NCBI GenBank assembly: GCA_022578605.1
Contig: MU394128.1
Coordinates: 118,191-182,190 of the forward strand
Source of the DNA: Camillea tinctor
Taxonomy: Eukaryota > Ascomycota > Sordariomycetes > Xylariales > Xylariaceae
DNA: 64,000 nucleotides
Direction: 5' to 3'
Position 1 is the first letter of the stretch. Every line of letters begins with the position of its first letter. This document shows positions 35,407 through 47,578 of the stretch, in pieces. The position numbers were made by a program, and so were the translations under genes. Under the pieces are notes generated by a model that did not search any database, was not told the origin of the DNA, and saw only the letters and a list, made by a program, of their open reading frames with translations.

Positions 35407-37504
35407 ATGGATTATGATTGCCCCTCGGACTCGCTATCTCTTCTTCTGGGGCCAGGAGTTCCCTTGGATACAGGGCATCTAGGGACTTCGTCGCGGATCC
35501 TCACAATCCTGAAGCGTTATCGTCTCAAAAGCAAGTTTCCGTCGTCAGAATGCAAGGAGGCAGACCTGAAATTTCTGGCACAGATCTATGGACGGGTTGT
35601 GGCCAGCGAACCCATTCTCATGTGTCTCCCCGCGTTCCCTTTTAAGTCTCCCAACGCAACCTCGAAAGTTCTCGGTCGTCTGCCTGACAAGGCTGAGGAG
35701 TTCGCTCTGGCACACCTCAACGGCCTCTGTGCGGCTATCCGAGACATTTATCCCCCCGGTGCGCGGCTAACCATAGTCTCGGATGGTCTTGTGTATAATG
35801 GTATGAGTCCTTTTACTTGTTGTTTTCTTATTGCCTCATATTAACGTTAGAATATCGAAGACCTCCTAGGAGTGCCAGATCGAGATGTATGGGCGTACGG
35901 TCAAGCTCTACGCGCTCTAAGCGCGCATCAGAAACTCGGCCATATTGATTTCTGCCGTCTTAAAGACCTGGTCCATATCGACGTGCCAGATAAGCTCGAT
36001 GAGATGACTTATGTGGCCAATGCCACCAACTTTCGCCACGGCTTGCTAACGAAGTTCAGCAAGCCAGATTTTAATGCCTCACTCAGAATTTCGGAGGATG
36101 AAGACACTTGCTTGACATATAGGGGCTACATCAAATTCCTCGCAACGGATCTTCGTTACGTTTACCCGGTCGGTCCAGGGCGGACCAAATCAAAGTACAA
36201 GAAGGGGATAGAGTATATCGCGAAGCAAATGCTGAATAGGGGTGATGTGAGCCGATACCCTCGCGAGCTACCTATCATGACATTCTAACCAAACAGGCCT
36301 TCGCCCGAGCTGTGCGCGAAAGATTTCCCGATCGAATCAGACTTTCGATCCACCCTTCATGTGGAATGAAGAAGCTTTCTATCAGCTTGTTGCCGACCGA
36401 TAACCTCTTCACTACGCCGTGGCACTGTAGCATAGCTTTTCGATTGGATGGTACCATTGCCACGGGACATAGAGGCGACTTTGATAGCAATCCACAATTC
36501 GAGATGGTTCATGAGGATGGTCGACCTAGCTTCTACCGCGAGAAGTCAAATCTCGTGTCTTGGGCTACAGAAAAGGGGGGTATCACATGTACACCGGTAT
36601 ATCCAGCAGGTTGGCTCATCCGCCCGGCTAAGGGTACTGGTGCCTTATCTATACTTGATATCGACGCTACGAAAGTGAGAGCAATGTCAGAATTGTGCTC
36701 GCCCATTATCCTGAGGGATTTTTCACGGACGAGGAACCACGAACTTTTCGTGAGGAAAGCGAGCGATTTTAGAATAGAAGTAGAGGCATCAGACACAGAG
36801 ACACGAGAATCAACCGATGCTTTGGCGATCAAGACGACACCATGCTGTTGCGATGCACTGTCCCGGACACAACAGGATGCGCGGATGAATAGGGAGGGCG
36901 AACAGGTTTCCGAGCTGTCCAGGTAGGTAAATAATTTATTGCCCCTCCCGACCTGACTATCTGTTAGGATTCGTTGCGGAAAGATACCTGGCTGATCGTA
37001 TGAGCAAGATTCCAGTTTATAACTGCTGCAACAGCTTCAGTGAAAGATTCGAGGGTTATGACATTCTCAAATTCATCATTAGTACTGAAATACCTACCTA
37101 CACACTTGTCTCTCGATTACTTGCGCAAACTCACGTGGACAACGACAAGTTCGGCTCCGCCCATGGACGGACTGGGACTAAGAACGGGGCTGCGAGATAT
37201 GCCACTTATTGTAGATCATCCACGCACGAAGACTCCTTGTCTACGCTACGGCCAGATGCGGCCACAACCAGAGACCAAATTGGGAGAAGCTAGGGTGGTG
37301 TCATCAGAGAAGATCCGGAACATGCCAGATAGCTTGGCGATTCGCGAGATCCTCGATGGCCTACTCCAGGACCGTCGCGTCGCCTATCACCACGCATGGG
37401 CTAACGGTGACCTGGTAGTAAACGACAACATGCTGACGATGCACACCAAGAGCAGTTTCACAGCCGGGGGCGATGGGGAGATGTGGAGGATCTATTTCGA
37501 CTAA
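35407..37504 (+). CDS. Isocyanide synthase (Dit1/PvcA family) fused to a TauD-like domain
   Basis: Four exons (35407-35800, 35861-36246, 36297-36922, 37009-37504) give 1902 bases, 633 residues. The first about 420 residues are a Dit1/PvcA domain: SDGLVYN/DLLGVPDRDVW across intron 1, ATDLRYVYP, LSIHPSCGMKKLSISLLP, TPWHCSIAFRLDG and RNHELFVRK. These enzymes convert the alpha-amino group of an amino acid into an isocyanide using ribulose 5-phosphate. Many fungal versions carry a C-terminal Fe/2-oxoglutarate dioxygenase. Here its second half is clear (FQFITAATASVKD, FSNSSLVLKYLP, GDLVVNDNMLTMHTKSSFTA, MWRIYFD). The part that should hold the HxD iron ligands (about residues 418-455) is unlike the family. 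So isocyanide synthesis looks intact, while the oxidative step is doubtful. Intron 3 was chosen because AG/A plus TTC restores the FQF motif. Confidence 0.85.
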
Positions 37505-40498
37505 CCCAACACCAAGTACACCACTTTAGCAGTTTGACCGAAGGGATGCTCTGGCGTGAGTGAGGCGGTGCTAGCTGGCGAATTTGATTAGGATACCCTG
37601 TAATTATAATGTGCCGGTGTCTGTGTGTGAGAGAAAGAGAGGTTTAACCGTTAGTTCAGTTCGAGACTGTCGTAAATATAACTTGTCCTCGTTTCAAGTT
37701 GAGTAAGCCAAGGATCGCCATCAAAGTCCCATGTATAACACGATGGGCGGCATGACGGCGCGGGACGCGTTTCTTTTTTTTCTTTTTTTTGTCTTGTAAT
37801 GAGGAAAGGGGAAATACGATCAATATGTAATGCATTTTGTAGGCTATCCATATATTCATCTTGATGGCTGTTGTTGACCTATTATCATGTCAATGTATTA
37901 TGGATTGGTTAGGTAGGTGGTTGTGTTTTTGTATTGAGTTGGTCTGGTGAAAAGAAAGAAAAGAGGGAGAAAAGGGAAATAGTTAGAATAATACAATGCA
38001 TACACGTGAGATGACAAAAGAGGAACAAGCAAACTCGAATTTAGGTATCTTAAAGGAGATGCTGTGCTACCGTGTACCTAAACTAATACACTGCACTAAA
38101 ATGAAGGAAGCCTAAAATAGCACCGTTTACAGTATGTAATTGACCTAGTGAGAGAGAAAAACTGATCAAGGAAGAACATGCTTAAGCTTAAGATAAATAA
38201 GTGGGGACAATACTATCGGGGGAAGACCCAAGACCACTAACCAGCCAAGCCACCTTTCCTATCCCCACTAAAGCTTTCTGCAGTGATGCATTGTACAACC
38301 AACCAGACCAACCAGACCCTCCGACTCCTTACATGGCAATATACCTTGGAACAACAGCGAGGGAGAGAGCGACGACAACGCCAACGACAACGTGTATTGT
38401 GTATCGAGTTCTACAATTAGATTCCCCTTCATTTAACCTATTTTTTTTTTCTGATCTTGGTTTCATCCCATCTTAAGACCATAAAGGCAATGCATTCTGG
38501 TACAGACAATAATATAGTTCATACATAGGTAGTACCTACTAGGTACGGAGTAGTTACATATACTATCATCACTACCATCATAAGACACAGAGACACGAGG
38601 AGGGGAAGAGAGGGGAGGGCGGGGATGGCCGATCGATAATATGATCTTCAATTTGACAACTAGGTACAAGGTATACTACGATTAGGTGCATACACGTTTG
38701 TACAAGTAGGCAGTACCTAGGTAGGTGTATACGCACTTTGGGTAATAGAGATAAGTACATATAGGTAATGCATGTAAGTACACTAGCGTGGTTACAAGTT
38801 ACTGGAAACAAACTTTAGAGAAAAGGACACACTTGCTAGGAAAAAAAAAAGAACAACCTTCCTATGATGATAATAATGATGAAAAGAAAGAAGAAACAGA
38901 TTCGAGGTCATCTTGGAAAGAGCAAGCGGAAGCGATGGCACGACAGATCAGTAGATGAGGAAAGAAACCAATCAGGTTGAAGCTGACAGGGAACCCGGAA
39001 ATCTTGAAACAGAGTTGTAGAGGCAGAAGCTGGTCCAAGCGGATCCAAGCACATGCTGCGGGGCTATGAGAGCATCGATTGGTGGCTTCATCCCACCATC
39101 GGGCGTGTTTCGAAACACTGCGAGGGGGGGCGGATGCGCTGACGACGTTCAAGGCAGTCACCCCTTAGCGGTTTCAGGTTGAGTCCATTCCCTCGACGGA
39201 CAGCCGACAAGTCTTTTTGAGGAAAGAGTTGGGAGAGGGAGAAAAAAAAAAGGCCACCAACCTTTATTTTTTATTTTTTATTTTTTTTCGCGTTTTCTTC
39301 TTTCCCACGAAATCCCTGCATACGACAAGGTAGGACGAACGAACCATCTTCACCCACCAACAACAAACTAAAACCCTCGAGCCAACCAGGTAAACCAAAC
39401 GGCACATGGATCCGAGGAAAGAAGAGAGGAACTCGCCGAGATGGGACAACCTTACCAGCAAACACATGCATAACCCTCACACTGGCACATCATAGCCAGG
39501 TTACCTCTCTTTCTTTTCACTCCATCACCTTCGCTTTCTCTCTCTCTCTCCTTTTTCTTTTTTCTTCTTCTTTTTTTTCTTCTTTTCTTTTCCGAGATAG
39601 GTTTAAGTCTAGTATGTGTGATGTGATGTGTTGTGTATGTGTGTAAGTCAGGGTCTTGTCACTCTTGTCACATAACCCAAGGCGAATCGAATAAATATGT
39701 ACTTTACTTGTCTACTAAAGAGTACTTATCTACCTCACCCTACCTACGTAATATAATAACCCGACCGGGGGTTGAAAACGGGGAATTGATACTAGTACTA
39801 GGTATCGAAATAAGGTATAAGGTATATTAGGTATAAGGTACGAAGTACTTACGATTTCATATACATATCCTGGATATTCCCAGATCCCATATACTGGGTA
39901 TTATAACCTAGTACTTACCTACTTAGTACCCATAACCTCGCAACACACACACACACAACGCAACTCGACGCAACACAACGCTACGCAACGCTACGCAACG
40001 CACGCACACTCACATACATACTACACATACATACATACATACATACACAGATACATAACATAACCTAGCACAAAAAAAACACGCGCATACGATCCTACTA
40101 AAACCTAGACTTAACGTTGCGTTGCACTATTCTACTTTCTTTTTTCTTTTTCTTTTTTTTTTCTTTCTTTTCGTTTTACTCTCTCATCTCGTTTCGTCTC
40201 GTTTAGTGTTTTCTTTTCTTCTCTTTAGTTCATTCTCGTATACCACCTACACTTATACACCATACACATACACATACACATACACACTCACATTCACATT
40301 CACTTCTTTTATTTTCCTTTCCTTTTCTATCTTTTTATCTTTACATTATTTCCTCCGCAATACTACCGCCCTCGAGTATATTCTGCGTTACCTGGTCTCT
40401 CCAATTAGCGAGTCATCGTCTCGTCATTCGTTGTTACCAACTTGAACAAAGAAAAACCAATAAGCAACAATAATAATACCCAAAAGGAAACAGACTAG
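37505..40498. other. Intergenic with pyrimidine tracts and microsatellites
   Basis: About 3 kb without a supported gene. It holds T/CT-rich stretches (39531-39595, 40131-40215), CA-rich repeats (39945-40050, 40260-40300) and repeated ACGCAAC/CTACGCA words at about 39957-40002. The final part probably serves as the long leader and promoter of the C2H2 gene. Confidence 0.45.
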
Positions 40499-42120
40499 AT
40501 GGAACACCCTTCGAGGCATCTAGCGCAGCAGTCTGGGCTTAAACAACAAATCGTAGCCTTGAAACAACAGTATGGTCTAAGTCGAGATGAATTATTAGCA
40601 TTGATAGAGGAGGATCCTGAGCAAGAATCACAATCACAACCACAACTACAACCACAGCAATTGCAACAAGCACCACCCTCGCGGCATGACACGATACCTG
40701 AGTGTACGTAAAACAACCCCTCACTATTATATTTCCCCTAATATATATATATATATGTATCATAGGAACTGACTTTAAAGAAATAGCTCCCGGTAATATA
40801 CCAAACTTCAGTTACAGAAACATTAACTCGTCATTCACCCCTTCACACCAATACAGATCCTCCGTCTCCTCAAGTATATCGAGTTCGAGTCGCGAAAGTT
40901 GTTTCTCGTCTACATCAGCCCGAAGTTCAATTTCATCTACGGCCGGTGCTTTGGAGACCAAGTTCTGGTGCACGTCATGCGACAAGACGTTTAAGAGGAA
41001 ATTTGACTGGAAGAGACACGAGGAGGAATTTCACGAAAGACCTCGAAAATATCCTTGTCCTAATTGTAACCAGAGCTTCTGGGGGTCCAACACGTTTAAT
41101 CAGCACCACAAGTCAGCACACGGCTGCAGAACGTGTCCGCACGCCGAATCCGTCGTCAAGCATATGCCGAAGAGAAAGGCGTACGGATGCGGTTTCTGCG
41201 CGGCCCTGCACTGGTCGTTCGGCAAACACATCAACCACGTCGCCGCGCATTTCGAGAGGGGCAGCACTAAGGCCGACTGGTTACATTCCAACGTCATATA
41301 CGCCTTGCTGCACCAGCATGGCATCCACGAAGCCTGGAAGGAGTATATCGCGCAAAAGGAGAGCCAGTTCAACGGTCACCAGCCCATGTTTTCTTGGTCG
41401 CCCGAGTCGACAGGAAGAGCTCAGGGATTCGTAGAAAACGAGAACCCCGGACAGCTTCAAGATTTGTTAGAATTCTTCGACGGCACACCGGAGCGCGCTG
41501 AGAGGATATTGCATTTGGCCAAAACCTGCGTCCACGTTGTGTTTAAGCCCAAGTCCATGCCGCTGAGTGCGGGTTTCAGCCAGCAATCGCTGCCGGCTCT
41601 GTCGAGCAATTCGCACAAGAACATATCGGTGCTACCCAAAACTCGAGAACCAAGACGGTCCGCTTCGGTTTCGGCGATTTCAGCGACATCACGCATCAAC
41701 AGGGCGAGAAATCGAATCACGTCGGGTTCGGTTGAGTCTAAAATCACTATTCCTATCCACGCGCCCGCGACGGCCCTTTCACCCCCGCCACCACCGCCAA
41801 CTATCAATAATACATATACCAGCTTCCTCCCGACTATACCCTCGCAATCGGCAGCCTATCCCACCACTTACGCGGACAAGGCGTTACCCCCGGCACCGCT
41901 TGACCCGGTCTCGCCCATGGACATAGATTTCCCGTTATCGGGGAATGCGATGCAGCAAAGCACAGGGCTCCTTCCAGCCCTCGACTTGTCAGATGATTGG
42001 CAAAGCTTCACAACCACCCTAGTTGGAGATCATTCGTCCATGGTGCCTCAGGGGTTTCCACTGAGCTGGGACGATCTGGGCCAATTTAGCTCAGCGACAG
42101 GCGGGGCTGGGAATTCTTGA
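40499..42120 (+). CDS. C2H2 zinc-finger protein (putative transcription factor)
   Basis: Exon 1 at 40499-40703 encodes a Gln-rich start (SGLKQQIVALKQQYGLSRDE) and exon 2 at 40766-42120 the rest, about 520 residues. A Ser-rich segment is followed by a run of fingers: WCTSCDKTFKRKFDWKRHEE, YPCPNCNQSFWGSN, then CRTCPHAES and GCGFCAALHWSFGKHINH. The C-terminal half is rich in Ser, Pro and Thr (ALSPPPPPPTINN), as in fungal transcription factors. A nuclear regulatory role is inferred; targets are unknown. Oddity: with the obvious GT-AG intron (40704-40765) the joined codon becomes T/GA, a stop. No other acceptor restores frame. Either the intron boundary is unusual, exon 1 differs, or the allele is broken. 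Exon 2 itself is secure. Confidence 0.75.
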
Positions 42121-42805
42121 GAGAGAAAAAAAGAAAAAGAAGAAAAAGGATACGCAAGCAGCACAGGCAAGGACTGTGACTTGACTCATGCAACAACGCT
42201 TTTTAGCGATTGGATAATGGTTCGTTATTATTAGTATTTATTATTGTGCCCGGGGATTTTTCTCTCCTTTTTTCCCTCGTGTCGAACTCGAGGCAGGCAA
42301 AAAAGTTAACAAATGATGATACCCCCCGGCTGGCCTAGCATAATATTGTTGTATTTGTATGTTATGTATGCGACAACACATCGATTGATTGGATTATTAT
42401 TTATATATATGTAGTTACTTCAGTAACCTAGCTAGTCTAGCAAGCGGCAGCGCATGTTGCGAAAGATAGCAAAAGAGAAAGAAGAAAGAAGGGAATCAAA
42501 AAAGGCTCGTCAATCGGACAGAGTATAATTAATTGTCTAACCTCCTTACCTATATCAAATCTACTTTGTCTTTGATCTATGCAAACACACAACTTTGATA
42601 CTTAGTTATGGGCTATACATGTACCTAATCCAATGGACATGGTGTAACCTATAGTGTTCTATTTGCTTGGGACTTTAATGACTGCATCTGATTCGTTAGG
42701 TGAGGTGGTGACCTGGTGAGCTGTCAACCTCCGAGAGGTGGAAGGGATTGACAGCGGGCGGGCTGGCTTGTCAGGATGGCACGATGGATACCGCGACTAT
42801 GACCT

Positions 42806-42882
<77 letters not shown>

Positions 42883-45510
42883 GGCGNNNNNNNNNNGTGT
42901 CCTGGGTGTTGGTTAAACCCCCCGTTGGGGTTTGGTTTTCACTGGGGGGGGGGGGGTTGTCATTGTGGGCCCGTGGTTATCCCGCCTTTTCACCCCCCCC
43001 CCCCCCCCCCCCCCCCTTTTTTTTTTCTTCTCTTTTCCTCTTTGCTACTGATCTACGTTATAACACTCAGTTCTCAACTAGGCAACTTTTAGCAATCTCC
43101 ATATGGGATCTACAATGGCAGGTAGAGAAGCAAGGGTTATTGTTTTTTTTTTTTCCTTTGAAAATGACCTAACCTAGGTTCTATGATCGACATCATCCGA
43201 TTATGCATACCTACTGTTAGTACAATATGGGATGTGTGTATATTACCCCTAGGGTAGGTTAAGTTGGGTTAGTGCAGATATCTAAGTCAAATAGATGTGA
43301 TGTGAGCTTTTCAAGGCGGACCGAGAACGGGATTAGGGTATATGCAATGGAGATGGGTACATAAAGCGGCTAAAAGCTTACTTCCTCATTCTGAGTCTCA
43401 CTCCCGATTTTTCTGCATCTATCTATCACCTGAAACGAGCTGAACAGGGGAGTTTTTTTCGTGATGAAAAAAAAAAGGAAGAGAAAAACGGGAAGAGCAC
43501 AGAAGGGGAAGGGAAGGAGAAAAGATAATGCATTCTTCTTCTTTTATTTGCTCTCGACACGGGAAATAGAATCACATGTCGTGTTTGAGTACCCTGTGAT
43601 ATGATTGATGGCTTTTACGACGTGCGCGGTAGAATAACGAACAGGGGACAATGGATACCAACAACCATTACCTGCACCCTTAGTTGTATGAGACTGCAAG
43701 GTACTGAAGGTAAGCTCCAGTCCACGGCACCCAACCCAGCCATCATACCATACTATTTAGTTTCAATATATCTAGACTTAGAAGGAAATCATGCAAGGAA
43801 TGTATCGATCTCTTCGTATTCTGTAACCAACTGAATACTGTCAAGAGGAAAAGAAAGAGCTCCTGGGCATCTCCCAAATCAACGCGAAATACATGTGCGT
43901 ATTTACTCTAGCACTGATGCTGGATTCCTCTTAGTCCCCGCAATAATAAGTAGATAGGTTGAAAGGGAGAGTATATAAGACAGAAGGTAAGTAGTGAGTA
44001 AACTAGTCTCTTCCCCTCACGTGCTTATTCTCTTTCAACCTCCCTCTCTTTCGGTGTCTGTATATATGCATGGACAGATCTCTGCATAGGTAGGGTTACA
44101 TAGGTAGGGTGCATACAAATACGGGAGGGATGGGCAGGGCGGGTAGCTATGTAAGGTCCCGGGAACGTGGAATCTACCTAACCTAGATATGCTCCTCCTC
44201 TCCATCGTAAGGCTCTACTAGTATCTTGGATTTTCCCTAGGCAAAGAGGGTAAAAGGAGACGCTGGAGAGAAGTGACAAACAACCGGGATAATTGCCGGT
44301 GATGCAATAGGATCATAACATCATACCTACCGATCTACCTACATTCTCGGGACCTGGGGTATGAACCCCCCGGGAAAGGAGGGTAGGAATAAGGCTGCCA
44401 TACGAGATGTAGCGGGTAGTTAAACACGGGGGTTATCTTCAAAGGACAAGGTAGGGCAAGGTAAACCCAGATACCGAGGCTGTCAACCTGGGGCACCCCG
44501 ACCCGAGAACACCCTCTTCGGGTCCCGAAATTCTCCTTTTCCCATTTCAAAATTTCGATCTTGAGATATAATTCAAGTCCCGGGGAAATGGCCAGATTGT
44601 CTACCTAGGTAGCCAAGTAGCCAGGTAGCCAGGTAAGGAGTGTATACCGCCCAACCTGAAACGGGGGGGGAACCCCCGGCCCAGCCTTAGCCTTTCTCCG
44701 CCCCCCGCCGATCTAGCTCCGCTCATTCAGCCTCAGGAGAAAGCGGGAAGGGAATCGGCGGGAATTGACCTATCATGATATCGAGGAGAGAGAGGAAGGA
44801 AGGGAATGGAGTTGAAAAATAATGGCTTTTACGGTGATGCGACGCAGTTAGGGGGAAAGCTCGAACTCCCAGGGGAGAAGAGAGGAATTGTGGATTAAAT
44901 GGGCTTGGCTTACATAGAGCTACGTAGATGAGAGTTCTACTACGCTGCTCTTCTCCTCTCTAAAATTCTCTTTTCTTTCGATTCCCCGTGCTTGAACGGC
45001 AGGTAGGGGAGGTAAATAATGCGTGTGTTAAACATATATCACAAGGTAGAGAGCGTGCTTTGCTCAGCTCAACTCAGTTCAGTTCAGGTAGCCTCGGAGG
45101 ACACTTAATCTACCTATCTACCTACACCTGATACATTCCGGGCGAAGAGGGAAAATCATCGTCGCCGTGATGCAGTCGATGGCCCGATATGGAGAGATGG
45201 ACGGATTGCAGTACTCGACACGAACGCCACAGCAGCGCTTGTCTTCGCTCTCTCTTAGTATGGATACCACGACTGTTGGTGGTGGTGGTGGTGATGATGA
45301 TGAACATACTGATAAGCTCAATATAATAACCCTCGTGAATCGTCTCTTATGTTGATCAACTTCGGACTACGCACCCAACTACAGGACATCAGATATCAAC
45401 CTAAATCCAATCCAATCTACTACTGCCACCACCGCTTTCGCTGCTATTCAGCTTATACACACTGCTTCTCAACCACCCTACATACTATCACTAAACACAC
45501 CCATCTCAAG
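42121..45510. other. Intergenic with assembly gap, no gene seen
   Basis: Over 3 kb with no supported gene. The long frames around 42738-43172 run through homopolymers and unknown bases and are not genes. Short CCTA/TAGG words are frequent (for example 44600-44632). The gap and homopolymer tracts are listed separately. Confidence 0.45.
42806..43026. other. Assembly gap flanked by extreme homopolymers
   Basis: A run of 76 G (42806-42881) precedes ten unknown bases (42887-42896). It is followed by G-rich sequence and a run of 24 C (42993-43016) that passes into a T-run. Such opposed G and C runs around Ns are typical of low-quality consensus at a scaffold join. The true sequence and length here are unknown. 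Confidence 0.9.
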
Positions 45511-45708
45511 ATGCCATCTACCAGCAACGTCAAACCATCGTCTCACACCTCCAAGAAAGGGGGTGCTAGCAACAACAGCGCCAACGCGCCTCCTAGCCAG
45601 AGCCCTCCTCCCAGTGCCGGTACCCCATCCTGGGGCATGGCTAATTGGCTGTCCGAGACGTCCCGGGAGCAGCCGTGGAGCTCGCAGAACACGCGCGGTG
45701 GGAAATAG
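45511..45708 (+). CDS. Possible small protein (65 aa), function unknown
   Basis: An ATG at 45511 in a good context (ctcaag before it) opens a 65-codon frame rich in Ser, Pro and Asn, ending in SWGMANWLSETSREQPWSS and NTRGGK. The GC-rich coding stretch stands out from its AT-rich flanks. No domain, signal peptide or membrane segment is seen, and the protein may be disordered. I do not recognise the family; it could be a chance frame. Confidence 0.35.
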   Translation: MPSTSNVKPSSHTSKKGGASNNSANAPPSQSPPPSAGTPSWGMANWLSETSREQPWSSQNTRGGK

Positions 45709-46779
45709 GGAAGGGTAAGAAGAAAGAGGAGGTAAAAGAAGGTCTTGGGGGAAAGACAGGTGTTGGTTGATGGATTTGGAAGGGGTATTGATGTTGTTAT
45801 GTACATATAAAAAAGGGCGGGTGGAAGGAGGAAAGGGGAAAGGGATTCGATTGGGAGGAGCATAGGTAGTAATACCTGAGGAAATGAGGCACGAAGGAAA
45901 CAGAAATGAGATTATATACGGGAATGAGGCTTAAACATAGGGAGAATCGGATCCAGGGAGAGTACACGTGTAAGGCAATGGAAGGGTTACTATTATATTA
46001 TTCGGTGTCTGGTGTACTATTAACGATTTACTGTGAATACCATCACCTATTCTATCTCCCTCTCATACCAAACTCATACGTCGATCTTGGGTAGATAAGT
46101 AATTGATGATCTTTGTCGGCATATCTACACGATATCAGGTATTCCACTTCATAATTACAGTCCCCATCGGGAGTATGTTCCCTGCTATGACTGCTCAAAA
46201 TTCCCGAGTCCTCTGGATACAGAAGAACCAGCAATCCGATGGGCACCACGAACAAAAAACGGGCCTATCCGGAGGACACGGGTCACTCCATTGCTTTAGG
46301 TAGGTATTAAAGAGCCGATACCGAACTCTCTACACCACTTTAAATGTCTACTCCTTAGAGGTTATTACTAACCAAGCCTCCTAAATTAGTAACCGCTTTC
46401 TTCCATCGTAACCCCAGTCTGTTGTCGTGCGAACTCCTCGAAGAACTCGCTCGACAGCCAATCAAGCAAGACAGCCCGTCAATCCATGACGCCGGCGGCG
46501 GTGATGGTGGCTGATCCGTGCTTCTAAGACAAGCCACCGAATCCCCGGGCGTCTAATGCCATGTATGTAATAAAGCGCGGGTATGTACCAGCCTACAACC
46601 CGACCAATCACAACCTATACTGGCAACTTAAATGGAAAAGACAAAAAGGGAAAAGAAAGACTGCAGCTAGGTAAGCTGCCTGTTTCGTTATCACGCATGC
46701 AGCCACACTATATATCCACCCAGCCTCCATAAGCAGATAGGTAATGCGGGCGTATATTGCAAGAGAAAAACCAATTATG
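45709..46779. other. Intergenic, no gene seen
   Basis: About 1.07 kb of purine-rich and mixed sequence without a credible frame, RNA gene or repeat. Confidence 0.4.
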
Positions 46780-46888
46780 TGAACCAGCAATTCCTCTCGT
46801 ATTAAGCTGAATGACTATTGAAGCGAGGTCATTTGTAGGATAAAAACTAACCTGTCTTAGGCGGTCTAAACCCAGCTCACATTCCCTA

Positions 46889-47000
46889 GGTACTCACTTA
46901 TACCGGGCTTGCCCTCAGTCGCTTCCTACTGGAACTTCGTATACGCCCCCCTAGCTGTTATCTAGGCTGCAGACCCTTCGACAAAGGCACGGTTTCCCGT
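46889..47000 (-). other. Insertion in 28S relic at about E. coli position 2563; probable group I intron remnant
   Basis: The insertion lies between the complements of TAGGGAA-TGTGAGCTGGG and GGATTGTCCACCC, which is the known fungal group I intron site L2563. At 112 bp it is shorter than a working group I intron and would be a deleted remnant. Core motifs are not certain. Confidence 0.5.
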
Positions 47001-47111
47001 GGGTGGACAATCCAACGCTTACCGAATTCTACTTCGGTATGATAGGAAGAGCCGGCATCGAAGGATCAAAAAGCGACGTCGCTATAAACACTTAGCCGCC
47101 ACAAGCCAGTT

Positions 47112-47578
47112 CCGTACTACCCACAGCTCATGTAATATGGGCTGTTCCCGTACTTTGGCCCGCGCAGGCTTTTATACGTACAAGCACTGTTTCCGATAAG
47201 CGTAACTTGTACTTTAAGCAGGAGTTGCTATATAATTTTATATAGCATATTTCTTACTAACACTTTAAGAAGCATTAAACCTCTTAGCTTTTGCATTATA
47301 AACAATAAGTGTAGCTAAGCAAGCTATAAATTATCTCTATTTAACAAGTTGTTAAGCGTTTTAGTTAACTACACTTAAAGGTATTCCCTCTTAAGCTTCT
47401 TACTGTTAACTTAACAAAAGTTCCCCACATCTAAGTATTTAGCCTAATTAGCTAGCTAAAACTAAAAGTCCTAATAGCTAACAACTGCAAGTTACTAAAC
47501 AGTTATATCCCCCAGCGCATATAAAAGATACTAAACTAAACAGTATTTACCATCACACTGCTTGGAACTATTTGGTTA
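47112..47578 (-). other. Insertion in 28S relic at about E. coli position 2449; probable degraded group I intron
   Basis: It splits the highly conserved ACAGGGATAACTGGCTTG of the peptidyl-transferase region after GGGAT, the known group I intron site L2449. The 467 bp size fits a group I intron. The sequence is strongly AT-rich with many TpA steps, consistent with RIP. Catalytic core elements could not be placed with confidence. Confidence 0.55.

Noticed and set aside
36965..37010. Coding exon between the third intron's first AG and the FQF motif
   Set aside because: The reading frame needed by FQF contains a TGA at 37000-37002, so the later acceptor at 37008 was preferred.
42738..43172. Long plus-strand frames with poly-Gly and unknown residues
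   Set aside because: They translate a poly-G run, ten Ns and a poly-C run; this is an assembly artefact, not coding sequence.
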